DNA from: a bacterium
GTDB taxonomy: Bacteria; Planctomycetota; B15-G4; JADJEK01
Direction of reading: 5' to 3'
Assembly (NCBI GenBank): GCA_030428825.1
Contig: JAUIEL010000016.1
Coordinates: 1 to 23,242 of the forward strand
DNA: 23,242 nucleotides
This document shows positions 1-7,997 of this stretch, piece by piece (within the stretch, counting starts at the first letter, position 1; the number at the start of each line of letters is the position of its first letter). The notes beneath the pieces were generated by a model, which did no database searches, was not told where the DNA came from, and saw nothing but the letters and a program-made list of their open reading frames with translations. A program made the translations under genes and the position numbers.

Positions 1-1231
1 GGGACGGTCGCTCCACCTGATCGGCCTCGTCTCCGACGGCGGCGTCCACTCGTCCGACCGGCACGTCCGGGCGCTGATCGACCTGGCGAGGTCCCGCGGG
101 CTCGCGCCGGACCGGTTGTTCGTCCACGCGCTCCTCGACGGCCGGGACACGCCGCCGCGGTCCGCCGACCGGTACGTCGACGAGCTGGAGCGCGCGCTGC
201 GCGAGGCGGGGGTCGGCCGGGTCGCGTCGGTCGTCGGCCGGTACTTCGCGATGGACCGCGACCAGCGGTGGGACCGCGTCGAGCGGGCGTACCGCTGCCT
301 CGCCGAGGGGATCGGCGAGCGCGCGCCGACCGGCCTCGAGGCGGTGAAGGCGGCGTACGCGCGCGACGAGTCGGACGAGTTCGTGGTGCCGACGGTCGTC
401 GGTCCGCCGGACGAGGGCCGGATCGCGGACGGCGACGCGGTCCTGTTCTTCAACTTCCGCGCCGACCGGGCGCGCGAGCTGACGCTGGCGTTCCAGGACG
501 AGTCGTTCGACGCGTTCCGGCTCGCCTCGCCGCGGCCGCGCCTCCGATACGTCTCGATGACGCGCTACCGGGCCGACTTCCCGGACCTCGGGGTCGCCGA
601 CGCGTTCCCGCCGCAACGCCTCGACCACGTCATGGCGAACGTCGTCGCCGACGCCGGCCGCACGCAGCTCCGGATCGCCGAGACGGAGAAGTACGCGCAC
701 GTCACCTACTTCTTCTCCGGCGGCGTCGAGGACGAGCAGGCCGGCGAGGAGCGGATCCTCGTCCCGTCGCCGAAGGTCGCGACGTACGACCTCCAGCCGG
801 AGATGTCGGCCCCCGAGGTGACCGAGCGGCTGGTCCGGGAGATCGCGGGGGGCCGGTTCGACTTCATCGTCCTGAACCTGGCGAACCCCGACATGGTCGG
901 GCACACCGGCAAGCTCGACGCGGCGGTCGAGGCGGTGCGGGCGGTCGACGACGCCCTGTCGCGGATCGTCCCGCCGATCGTCGACCGGGGCGGCGCGGTC
1001 CTCCTCACCGCCGACCACGGGAACTGCGAGGTGATGTGGGACGAGGAGAACGACTGCCCCCACACCGCCCACACGACGAACCCCGTCCCCCTCCTCGTGA
1101 TCGGCGAGCGCTACCGCGGCGCGAAGCTCCGCGAGGGGGGGGTCCTCGCCGACGTGTCGCCGACGCTGATCGACATGATGGGGCTGGAGCAGCCGCCGGA
1201 GATGGACGCGAGGTCGCTGCTGGAGGCGTGA
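1..1231 (+). CDS. gpmI: 2,3-bisphosphoglycerate-independent phosphoglycerate mutase, 5' end missing
   Basis: Cytosolic glycolytic enzyme that interconverts 3- and 2-phosphoglycerate with two Mn ions and a phosphoserine intermediate. The reading frame is open from base 2, so the gene starts before the window; the TTG at 116 is internal. Family motifs appear in order: LIGLVSDGGVHSS and HALLDGRDTPP (substrate side), then GRYFAMDRDQRWDR, LFFNFRADRARE and EKYAHVTYFFSGG. The C-terminal metal-binding part of the alkaline-phosphatase fold follows: NPDMVGHTG (Asp and His ligands), TADHGNCE and HTAHT. About 409 residues are present of the usual 510 or so; the missing part includes the phosphorylated serine. 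The C-terminus is intact (stop at 1229-1231). A tRNA gene with its own promoter follows. The family assignment is secure. Confidence 0.96.
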   Translation, partial: GRSLHLIGLVSDGGVHSSDRHVRALIDLARSRGLAPDRLFVHALLDGRDTPPRSADRYVDELERALREAGVGRVASVVGRYFAMDRDQRWDRVERAYRCLAEGIGERAPTGLEAVKAAYARDESDEFVVPTVVGPPDEGRIADGDAVLFFNFRADRARELTLAFQDESFDAFRLASPRPRLRYVSMTRYRADFPDLGVADAFPPQRLDHVMANVVADAGRTQLRIAETEKYAHVTYFFSGGVEDEQAGEERILVPSPKVATYDLQPEMSAPEVTERLVREIAGGRFDFIVLNLANPDMVGHTGKLDAAVEAVRAVDDALSRIVPPIVDRGGAVLLTADHGNCEVMWDEENDCPHTAHTTNPVPLLVIGERYRGAKLREGGVLADVSPTLIDMMGLEQPPEMDARSLLEA

Positions 1232-1277
1232 GGTCGGGGGCCGGGGAGCGGCGGGCGCGCGCGGGCGGAAAACAGGC

Positions 1278-1307
1278 TTGGCACGGCCTCCCGCGGATGG
1301 CTAGACT
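1278..1307 (+). promoter_or_regulatory. Sigma-70-type promoter of the tRNA-Ala gene
   Basis: TTGGCA (1278-1283) matches the -35 consensus at 5 of 6 positions. TAGACT (1302-1307) matches the -10 consensus at 4 of 6. The spacer is 18 bases. The predicted start, near 1314, lies just before the mature tRNA 5' end at 1320. Such A/T-containing hexamers stand out in this G+C-rich DNA. The position is an inference from spacing only. Confidence 0.6.
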
Positions 1308-1319
1308 CCCGCTCTCCAT

Positions 1320-1395
1320 GGGTCGGTAGCTCAGTTGGGAGAGCGCTACGTTCGCAACGTAGAGGTCGTGGGTTCGACTCCCATCCGATCCACCA
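1320..1395 (+). tRNA. tRNA-Ala, anticodon CGC
   Basis: A 76-base cloverleaf can be folded by eye. The acceptor stem GGGTCGG pairs with CCGATCC (one G-U). The D arm is GCTC/GAGC. The anticodon stem CTACG/CGTAG carries the loop TTCGCAA, whose bases 34-36 are CGC and read the alanine codon GCG. The T arm is GTGGG-TTCGACT-CCCAT. The discriminator is A and the terminal CCA (1393-1395) is encoded. GCG is a heavily used alanine codon in the flanking genes. Confidence 0.96.
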
Positions 1396-1398
1396 GAT

Positions 1399-1447
1399 AC
1401 GCGGAGAAGCGGGCCGGTCTCGGCGAGACCGGTCCGCTTCTCCGCGT
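1399..1447. terminator. Long hairpin between the tRNA and the convergent efflux operon
   Basis: The arms 1399-1421 and 1425-1447 form a 23-bp stem (22 Watson-Crick pairs and one G-T) closed by a 3-base loop. It begins 4 bases after the tRNA CCA end and lies 31 bases from the stop of the minus-strand RND gene. No T-run follows on either strand, so it is not a classical intrinsic terminator. It could end or protect transcripts from both convergent units. Confidence 0.6.
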
Positions 1448-1477
1448 CTCGGGTGATGGGTCCGGGGCGCCGGGACG

Positions 1478-4400
1478 TCAGGACGACGGGGCGCCCGGGC
1501 CGTCCGTGCGAGCGTCCTCCCCGCGCCCCGGCTCCCCGACCCGAAGCCCCTTCCCCTGCACCAGCCGGTAGACGACCGGGATCACCACCAGGGTCAGCAG
1601 CGTCGACAGGGTCAGCCCCCCGACGACCGTGATCGCCATCGGGGCCTGCAGCTCCGAGCCGTGCCAGAACGAACCGGGGAGGCGATCGGCGCCGGGGACG
1701 AGGGCGAGGGCGCCGGCGAGGGGGAGGAGCGCGAGGACCGTCGACAGCGTGGTCATCAGGATCGGGCGGAGCCGGGCGTGGCCGGCCTCGACGAGGGCGT
1801 CGACGACCGTCCGGCCGCGGGCGCGCAGCCGGTTCGTGTAGTCGATGAGGACGATCGCGTTGTTCACCACGATGCCCGCGAGCACGACGCCGCCGATGAA
1901 CGCGACGACCGACAGCGGCGTGTCGGTGACGACGAGGGAGAGGATCCCGCCGACGAACGCCAGGGGGACCGAGACGAGGATGACGAGCGGCTGAAGGATC
2001 GACTCGAACTGCGACGCCATCACCAGGTAGACGAGGAAGACGGCGAGGAGGAGGGCGGCCCGCATCCCGCTCATCGCCTCGTCCATCTCCGCCCCCTGAC
2101 CGCCGACCTCGCAGATCAGGTCGTCGTGGTCCTGCTCGACGCGGGCGAGCATCGCCTCGATCTCCTTCACCGCCGAACCGATGTCGAGACCGACCGAGTT
2201 GGCGGTCACGACCGCCGCGCGCTGGCCGTCGATGCGGCGGATCTCCGACGGCCCCTTCACCACCCGGACGTCCGCCACCTGGCGGAGCGGGATCGGATCG
2301 TCGCCGCCGAGGTCGATCGTCGTCCCCGGGAAGAGGGTGCGGTCCCGGATGAGGGCGGTCCCGGTACCGGAGCTGCCGCCCCCGCCCTCGGCGCCGCGGT
2401 CGAGCGTGTCCGAGAGGCCGACGGCGCGACCGCGGTTCACCGTCAGCTCGAGGAGGGCGTCGACCGAGTCGACGTCGGAGAGGACGCGGACGTCGATCCG
2501 CTGCTCCTCGTCGGCGAACCGGGTCGACACGACCCCCTGCACCTGGGCGCGGATGCGGTTCGCGATCGCCTCGAGGTCGAGGCCGTACCTCCGGAGCTTC
2601 TCGCGGTCGAACGACAGCCGCACCTCGGGATTGCCGCGGGTGACGGTCGAGCGGACGTCGGTGAGCGACGGCGTCCCCTGCATCCGCCGGACGATGTCGC
2701 CGGCGGCGACGCGGAGGGTCTCGAGGTCGTCCCCGCGGGCGTGGACCTCGAGCGGCGCCTTGATCGAGAAGAGGGTCGGTCGGCTGAACCGGAACCCGGT
2801 CAGCTCGGGGCGTCCGCCGAGGACGCCGCGCATCGCCGCGATCGCGCGCTCCTCTCCGGCGGCGTCCGCCGCGGACGGAGAGAGACGGACGAGGACCCGG
2901 GCGGAGTGCCCTCCCTCGTCCGGGTCGGCGATCTCGTCCCGCCCGACCCCGACGGCCGACGCGACCTGCTCGACCTCCGGGAGCGCGAGCAGGTCCCGCT
3001 CGATCGGGGCGAGGGCGCGCGCCGTCCGCTCGACCGGCGTCCCGACCGGGAGATAGACGTGGGCGACGAGCTCGCCCTGGTGGACCGTCGGGAGCATCTC
3101 CGTGCCGAGCGACCGCGCCTCTCGGAGGGCGAGCGCGCCCCCCGCGACGGCGACGACGAGGACGAGGAACATCAGGGTCGGGCGGAGGAGGATCGTCCGG
3201 AGGAGCCGCGGGTAGCCGGCGTTCACGAGCCCGAATCCGCGGTCGAACACGAACTGGAACGGGGCCCCGGCGAGGCGGACCGCGCCGGCGAGGAGGCGCG
3301 TCGCGAGCGCGACGACGAACAGGAGGACCAGGAGGACCGTCAGGAGCGCGCGCGCGGCGATCTCGACCGCGGCGTGGGCGATCGCCACCGGCAGCACGAG
3401 CAGCGCGACCGCCGCCCGGCCGACGCCGCCGCGGTCGCCGAGGTTGGCGCGGAAGGCGGCCGCGGCGAGCGTCCGGTGGGGGAGGACGATCGGGGTCGCC
3501 ACGTCGAGGAGGAGCCGGAGCGGTCCGCCGGACCCCGCGCCGGCGGCGCCGGCGTCCCGTCCGCGGGCCGCGAGCATCGGGATGAAGAAGAGCGCGACGA
3601 CGAGCGACGAGAGGAGCGAGAAGACGACGGTCAGCGCCTGGTCGCCGAACAGCTGGCCCGCGACCCCGGAGACGAAGACGATCGGGAAGAAGACGGCGAT
3701 CGTGGTGAGCGTCGACGCGAAGACGGCGCCGCCGACCTCCTCCGTGCCGCGGACGGACGATCCGGCCCGGCCGTCCCCCTCCTCGCGGCAGCGGAAGATC
3801 GACTCGAGCACGACGATCGAGTTGTCGACCAGCATCCCGACTCCGAGGGCGAGCCCGCCGAGCGACATGATGTTCAGCGTCGTCCCGACCATGAACATCG
3901 GCGCGAACGTGGCGATGATCGAGACCGGGATGGCGACCGCGATGATCGCCGTCGCGGCGGCGCTCTTCAGGAAGAGGAGGAGGACCAGGACGGCGAGGAG
4001 ACCGCCGATCAACGCCGCTCCGCGGACCTCGTCGATCGCCTCGTCGATGAACCGGGACTGGTCGGAGAGGACCGACGCCTCCATCCCCCGCGGGAGCTTC
4101 CGCGCCAGCACCTCCTCCGCGGCGCGCTTCCGCTTCACCGCCTCCCGGAGCTTCTTCACCTCGCCGCTCTCGGACGGGCCGAACCCGCCGCGTCCCCGCT
4201 CCGGCCCGCGCCCCTCGCCGGCGGCGGGGGCCGGCGCCGCGTCCTTCTTCTCCTCCTCCGCCCGGAGCGCGGCCGCGAGGAGGACCTCGGGGTCGTCCTT
4301 CGTCCCGTCGGCGATCTCGGCCAGGAGCTTCCGCTGGGCGTCGGTCCCGAGCAGGCGGTCGCGCACCTCCCGCGCGAGCCGGACGATGTTCGCGTCCGCC

Positions 4401-5278
4401 TCGCGGTAGACGAGCAGCTCGACCGCCTCGCGCCCGTCCACCCGGGTGACGACGTCCCGCTTCTTGTGCGTCCGCGTCACGGTCGCGAGGTCGCGGATCC
4501 GGATCGGCTGCCCGTCGCGGTCGGTCACCGAGAGCCGGAGGATCTCGTCGATCGACTCGAACTGGTTCAGCGTCCGGACGAGGTACTCGGTGTCCCCCTC
4601 CACGAGCGTGCCGCTGGCGAGGTTGACGTTCTCGATCTTCAGCCGCCGGTCGACCTCGGAGATGTCGAGGCCGAGACTCGCGATCCGCTTGGCGTCGAGC
4701 CGGACCCGGATCTCCGTCTCCAGCCCGCCGCGGACCTTCACCGCCGCGACGCCGGGGACCGTCGCGAGGCCGCGGGCGACGACCTCGTCCGCGGCGCGGC
4801 GGACCTCGCGCTGGTCCCCCTCGCCGAAGACGGCGATCCGCATCACCGGGTCGAGCGACGGGTCGTACCGGAGGATGAGCGGCGGGTCGGCGTCGTCCGG
4901 CAGGCGGGTGCGGTCGAGGCGCTCGCGGATGTCCTGCGTCGCGAACGAGAGGTTCGTCCCCCAGCGGAACTCGAGGACGACGTCGGAGACGCCCGACCGG
5001 CTGATCGACGAGTGCGCCTCGAGCCCGGGGAGGACGGCGAGCGTCTCCTCGATCGGCTTGGAGATCCGCTCCTCCATGTCCTCCGGCCCGGCCCCCTGGT
5101 ACTCGGTCCGGACGGTGATCGTCGGGTACGAGATCTCGGGGAGGAGCTCGAGCGGGGTCTTCGTGAGCGAGATCCCGCCGAAGACCGCGACCGCGAGCAC
5201 GGCCATCGTCGTGGCGACCGGACGGCGCGTCGTGAACGCGAACAGTCCGCCGCGTCCGGCGGCCTCCCGGTCGGTCAC
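1478..5278 (-). CDS. RND-family efflux transporter permease (AcrB-like), with two extra segments
   Basis: Inner-membrane proton-driven pump of the resistance-nodulation-division superfamily, 1266 residues against about 1040 usual. The N-terminus has the typical TM1 region with RRPVATTMA and the LPEISYPTITV strand. The porter domains carry GAGPEDMEERISKPIE. TM4 has GVGMLVDNSIVVLE, with the proton-relay Asp at 485. TM10 has VVNNAIVLIDY. Two parts are unusual: a charged, Gly/Ala/Pro-rich insert at about residues 310-395 in the first large periplasmic loop, and an extended hydrophobic stretch between the TM6 and TM7 regions that could hold extra helices. The GTG start overlaps the stop of the adaptor gene by 4 bases (GTGA), so the two are co-translated. 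No outer-membrane TolC-like gene is nearby. The substrate cannot be told from sequence; the single TM4 Asp fits the drug/amphiphile type rather than proving it. Confidence 0.93.
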   Translation of the reverse strand: MTDREAAGRGGLFAFTTRRPVATTMAVLAVAVFGGISLTKTPLELLPEISYPTITVRTEYQGAGPEDMEERISKPIEETLAVLPGLEAHSSISRSGVSDVVLEFRWGTNLSFATQDIRERLDRTRLPDDADPPLILRYDPSLDPVMRIAVFGEGDQREVRRAADEVVARGLATVPGVAAVKVRGGLETEIRVRLDAKRIASLGLDISEVDRRLKIENVNLASGTLVEGDTEYLVRTLNQFESIDEILRLSVTDRDGQPIRIRDLATVTRTHKKRDVVTRVDGREAVELLVYREADANIVRLAREVRDRLLGTDAQRKLLAEIADGTKDDPEVLLAAALRAEEEKKDAAPAPAAGEGRGPERGRGGFGPSESGEVKKLREAVKRKRAAEEVLARKLPRGMEASVLSDQSRFIDEAIDEVRGAALIGGLLAVLVLLLFLKSAAATAIIAVAIPVSIIATFAPMFMVGTTLNIMSLGGLALGVGMLVDNSIVVLESIFRCREEGDGRAGSSVRGTEEVGGAVFASTLTTIAVFFPIVFVSGVAGQLFGDQALTVVFSLLSSLVVALFFIPMLAARGRDAGAAGAGSGGPLRLLLDVATPIVLPHRTLAAAAFRANLGDRGGVGRAAVALLVLPVAIAHAAVEIAARALLTVLLVLLFVVALATRLLAGAVRLAGAPFQFVFDRGFGLVNAGYPRLLRTILLRPTLMFLVLVVAVAGGALALREARSLGTEMLPTVHQGELVAHVYLPVGTPVERTARALAPIERDLLALPEVEQVASAVGVGRDEIADPDEGGHSARVLVRLSPSAADAAGEERAIAAMRGVLGGRPELTGFRFSRPTLFSIKAPLEVHARGDDLETLRVAAGDIVRRMQGTPSLTDVRSTVTRGNPEVRLSFDREKLRRYGLDLEAIANRIRAQVQGVVSTRFADEEQRIDVRVLSDVDSVDALLELTVNRGRAVGLSDTLDRGAEGGGGSSGTGTALIRDRTLFPGTTIDLGGDDPIPLRQVADVRVVKGPSEIRRIDGQRAAVVTANSVGLDIGSAVKEIEAMLARVEQDHDDLICEVGGQGAEMDEAMSGMRAALLLAVFLVYLVMASQFESILQPLVILVSVPLAFVGGILSLVVTDTPLSVVAFIGGVVLAGIVVNNAIVLIDYTNRLRARGRTVVDALVEAGHARLRPILMTTLSTVLALLPLAGALALVPGADRLPGSFWHGSELQAPMAITVVGGLTLSTLLTLVVIPVVYRLVQGKGLRVGEPGRGEDARTDGPGAPSS

Positions 5279-6582
5279 GCCGACTCCGCGGCCACGCGGA
5301 CCGGGTCGCCGTCCTGCAGGCGGTCCTGGCCGACGAGGATCACGTCGAGCGCGCCGAGGCGCGCGGCCGCCGGGTCGTCGCCGTCGAGCGGGACGCCGTC
5401 GATCGAGCGGACCTCGACGTCGTCCTCGGTCGAGGCGCCGGGGACGAACTCGTGCCGCCGGGCGACGCCGTCCTCGACCGAGAAGAAGGTCGATCGGCCG
5501 TCCTCGTACACGACCGCGCGCTTGCTGAGCAGGACCGCGTCGTCGCGGCTCGACACGATGATGCGGGCGCGGGCGTACATCCCCGGCCGGACGACCCCGA
5601 CCGCCTCGGGCGCCAGCCGGACCCGCACCTTGATCAGTCCGGACGCCGGATCGACCGACGGGTTGATCGCCTCGACCTCGCCGTGGAAGACGCGTCCCGG
5701 GAGGGCGTCGAACGCGAACTCGACCGGCAGGCCGGGCCCGGTCACCACCAGCAGGTCCTCCTGCGGGATCCGGAGGTTCGCCACCAGGCGGTTCGGGTCG
5801 ACCAGGGTGAAGAGCTGGCTCGCCGACGTGACGAGCAGCCCCTTGTCGACGGTCCGATCGCGGACGGTCCCGGCGATCGGCGAGCGGATCGTCGTGTGGT
5901 CGAGGTCGTTCCGCGCGGCCTCGAGCTCGATCGCCGCCGCCTCGGTCTCGAGCTGCGCGAGCTCTCCCTCCGACTCGGTCCGCTGCTTCGTGAGCCGCAA
6001 CGCCTCGAGCTCGGCGACCGCCTGCTGGTACGACTTCTCGACGTCCGTCAGCTCCTTCACGGAGAAGACGTCGACGCCGTCGGCGATCGCGGCCTGCGCC
6101 CGCTCGTAGTCGGAGCGCGCCTTCTCGAACATCGCGCGCTGCGCGTCCTCCCGCGCGATCGTCTCCTGGAGCTGCAGCGCGGCCTGCTTCTCCGCGAGCT
6201 TCCGCTGGGCGAGCGCGGCCTCGCGCCGCTTCACCTCGATCTCGAAGTCGACCCGGTCGAGGAGCGCCAGCGGCTCGCCCGCCTCCACGGTGTCCCCCTC
6301 GTCGACCAGGAGCTCGGCGACGTACGCGTTCCCGACCTTCGGGAAGACGGTCACGACGTGCTCCGCCTCGATGTCGGTCGAGACGTCGACGGCGCTCCGG
6401 ATCGCGCCCCGCTCCATCCGGCCGACCCGCACCAGGGTGGGGGCCTTCTCGGCGGAGGTCTTGGCGTCACGGACGGCGCGCGTCGACGAGGGCTCGGCGT
6501 CGCCGTCCGCGTCGCCGGCGGGGCCGCATCCGGCGAGGACGAGCGCGAGGGCGGCCGCGCGCGGGCGAAGGCTGGGGATCAT
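5275..6582 (-). CDS. Efflux RND transporter periplasmic adaptor (membrane-fusion) lipoprotein
   Basis: AcrA/HlyD-type adaptor of 435 residues that would link the RND pump to an outer-membrane channel. It has a lipoprotein signal peptide with lipobox L16-A17-G18-C19, so it should be lipid-anchored. Next come the first half of a lipoyl-like domain (VGNAYVAELLVDEGDTVEAGEPLALLD in two parts), a long alpha-hairpin at about residues 110-225 rich in Glu, Ala and Arg, and the second lipoyl half (TIRSPIAGTVRDR). A beta-barrel region and a membrane-proximal domain (VRPGMYARARI) follow. The ATG at 6580-6582 is preceded by a GAGGAGAGAG Shine-Dalgarno tract. It is the first gene of the minus-strand operon and overlaps the pump start by 4 bases. 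Confidence 0.93.
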   Translation of the reverse strand: MIPSLRPRAAALALVLAGCGPAGDADGDAEPSSTRAVRDAKTSAEKAPTLVRVGRMERGAIRSAVDVSTDIEAEHVVTVFPKVGNAYVAELLVDEGDTVEAGEPLALLDRVDFEIEVKRREAALAQRKLAEKQAALQLQETIAREDAQRAMFEKARSDYERAQAAIADGVDVFSVKELTDVEKSYQQAVAELEALRLTKQRTESEGELAQLETEAAAIELEAARNDLDHTTIRSPIAGTVRDRTVDKGLLVTSASQLFTLVDPNRLVANLRIPQEDLLVVTGPGLPVEFAFDALPGRVFHGEVEAINPSVDPASGLIKVRVRLAPEAVGVVRPGMYARARIIVSSRDDAVLLSKRAVVYEDGRSTFFSVEDGVARRHEFVPGASTEDDVEVRSIDGVPLDGDDPAAARLGALDVILVGQDRLQDGDPVRVAAESA

Positions 6583-6631
6583 CTCTCTCCTCGGCTCCTC
6601 CGGGTGCCCGCCGGGGAGTCCGCAGGGTCGG

Positions 6632-6661
6632 ATCGTAGCACGGCGGTCGGCGCCATCCCAA
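6632..6661 (-). promoter_or_regulatory. Probable promoter of the efflux operon
   Basis: On the minus strand, TTGGGA (6656-6661) and TACGAT (6632-6637) sit 18 bases apart, each matching the sigma-70 consensus at 4 of 6 positions. The predicted start, near 6625, leaves a leader of about 40 bases with a good ribosome site before the adaptor ATG. I see no clear operator palindrome or adjacent regulator gene in the 161-base intergenic region (6583-6743). Confidence 0.4.
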
Positions 6662-6743
6662 AGTCCGATCGCGGGGCGGCGGCCGACCGGGAAACGGGCC
6701 GCGACGCCGGAACGTTTGACACGACCGGGCGCCGGTCACGAAG

Positions 6744-7997
6744 ATGCTCCCGATGCTCTCCATCGACCAGGCGATCGAACGGGTGACGACGACCGTCCGC
6801 CGTCCCTCCGCGGCGGCCGAGGAGGTCCCGCTCGCCGACGCGGTCGGGCGGCTCCTCGCCGCCGACGTCCGGACCGACGTCGACCTGCCGCCGTTCTCGC
6901 GCTCGACGATGGACGGCTTCGCGGTCCGCGCCGCCGACGCGGCCTCCCCGGGGGCGGTGCTCCGCGTCGTCGACGAGTCGGCCGCCGGGAGGCCCGCCTC
7001 GCGCGCGGTCGGCGAGGGCGAGGCGATCCGGATCTTCACCGGCGCGGTCCTCCCGGCCGACGCCGACGCGGTGCTCCAGGTCGAGCGGACCGCGACCGTC
7101 GACGGCGCGGACGAGCGCGTGCGGCTCGAGGCGGCCGTGCGGCCGGGGCAGAACGTCGCGCGCGGCGGGGAGGACCTCCGCCGCGGCGAGGTCGCGGTCC
7201 CGGCGGGCTCCCGGATCGGCGTCGGCCACGTCAACCTCCTCGCGTCGATCGGCGCGACCAGGCTGCCGGTCGTCCCCCGGCCGCGGGTCGCGATCCTCGC
7301 CACCGGCACCGAGCTCGTCCCGCCCGACCGCGTCCCGACCGGCGGGCAGATCCGGGAGTCGAACGGCGCGATGCTCGCCGCGCTCGTCCGGCGCGCCGGC
7401 GCCGCGGTCGCGTGGGTCGAGACGGTCGCCGACGACCGCGACCGGATCGCGGCGCTCGCCGGGCGCGGGCTCGAGGCGGACGTCCTCCTCCTCTCCGGCG
7501 GGTCGTCGGTCGGCGACTACGACTTCACGCCCGACGTCCTCGCCGCGCACGGCGTCGAGACCCACTTCGACCGGGTCGCGCTGAAACCCGGGAAGCCGAC
7601 GCTCTTCGGCACGCTCGGCGAACGCGTCGTGTTCGGCCTCCCCGGCAACCCGATCTCGGCGTTCGTGTCGTTCCACCTCTTCGTGCGGCCGGCGCTGCTG
7701 CGGCGCGCGGGGTTGGACGACGTCGCGCCGACGCGGTTCCGGGCGCGTCTCGACGAGGCGGTGCCGCGGATCGCGGCGCGCGACCAGGTCCTCCCGGCGC
7801 GACTCCGCCTCGACGACGGCCGGTGGCGCGTGGCGTTCGCGGGGTGGCACGGCTCCGGCGACGTCACCTGCCTGCGGGACGCCGACGCGCTCCTCCCGGT
7901 GCCGAAGGGGGACGGGGCGCTCCCGGCCGGCGAGGAGACGTGGGTCCTCCCGCTCGACGGCGGGCGGCTCGGCTCGAGCGCGCTCTCCTCCTCATGA
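6744..7997 (+). CDS. moeA: Molybdopterin molybdenumtransferase MoeA
   Basis: Inserts molybdate into adenylylated molybdopterin, the last step of molybdenum-cofactor synthesis in the cytosol. At 417 residues it has the normal length. Diagnostic motifs: PPFSRSTMDGFA (about 49-60), FTGAVLPADADAV (98-110), GGEDLRRGE (141-149), ILATGTELV (184-192), SGGSSVGDYDF (251-261), KPGKP (281-285) and GLPGNPIS (298-305), the last three forming the nucleotide/molybdate site. A second in-frame ATG lies at 6753, so the start is uncertain by three codons. TTGACA at 6716-6721 is a perfect -35 hexamer, but I find no good -10 before the ATG. The stop overlaps the lnt ATG by 4 bases. No other molybdenum-cofactor gene is in the window. 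Confidence 0.95.
   Translation: MLPMLSIDQAIERVTTTVRRPSAAAEEVPLADAVGRLLAADVRTDVDLPPFSRSTMDGFAVRAADAASPGAVLRVVDESAAGRPASRAVGEGEAIRIFTGAVLPADADAVLQVERTATVDGADERVRLEAAVRPGQNVARGGEDLRRGEVAVPAGSRIGVGHVNLLASIGATRLPVVPRPRVAILATGTELVPPDRVPTGGQIRESNGAMLAALVRRAGAAVAWVETVADDRDRIAALAGRGLEADVLLLSGGSSVGDYDFTPDVLAAHGVETHFDRVALKPGKPTLFGTLGERVVFGLPGNPISAFVSFHLFVRPALLRRAGLDDVAPTRFRARLDEAVPRIAARDQVLPARLRLDDGRWRVAFAGWHGSGDVTCLRDADALLPVPKGDGALPAGEETWVLPLDGGRLGSSALSSS

Noticed and set aside
116..118. TTG as the start of the phosphoglycerate mutase
   Set aside because: The frame is open upstream to base 2 and encodes conserved family sequence (LIGLVSDGGVHSS), so the true start is outside the window.
1661..6109. Plus-strand open frame of 1482 codons opposite the efflux operon
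   Set aside because: It is antisense to two clearly recognisable genes; its product is a low-complexity Arg/Asp/Glu/Gly string typical of G+C-rich shadow frames.
6716..6721. TTGACA as the moeA promoter
   Set aside because: The -35 is perfect, but no -10-like hexamer lies 16-18 bases downstream, and the ATG begins only 23 bases after it.
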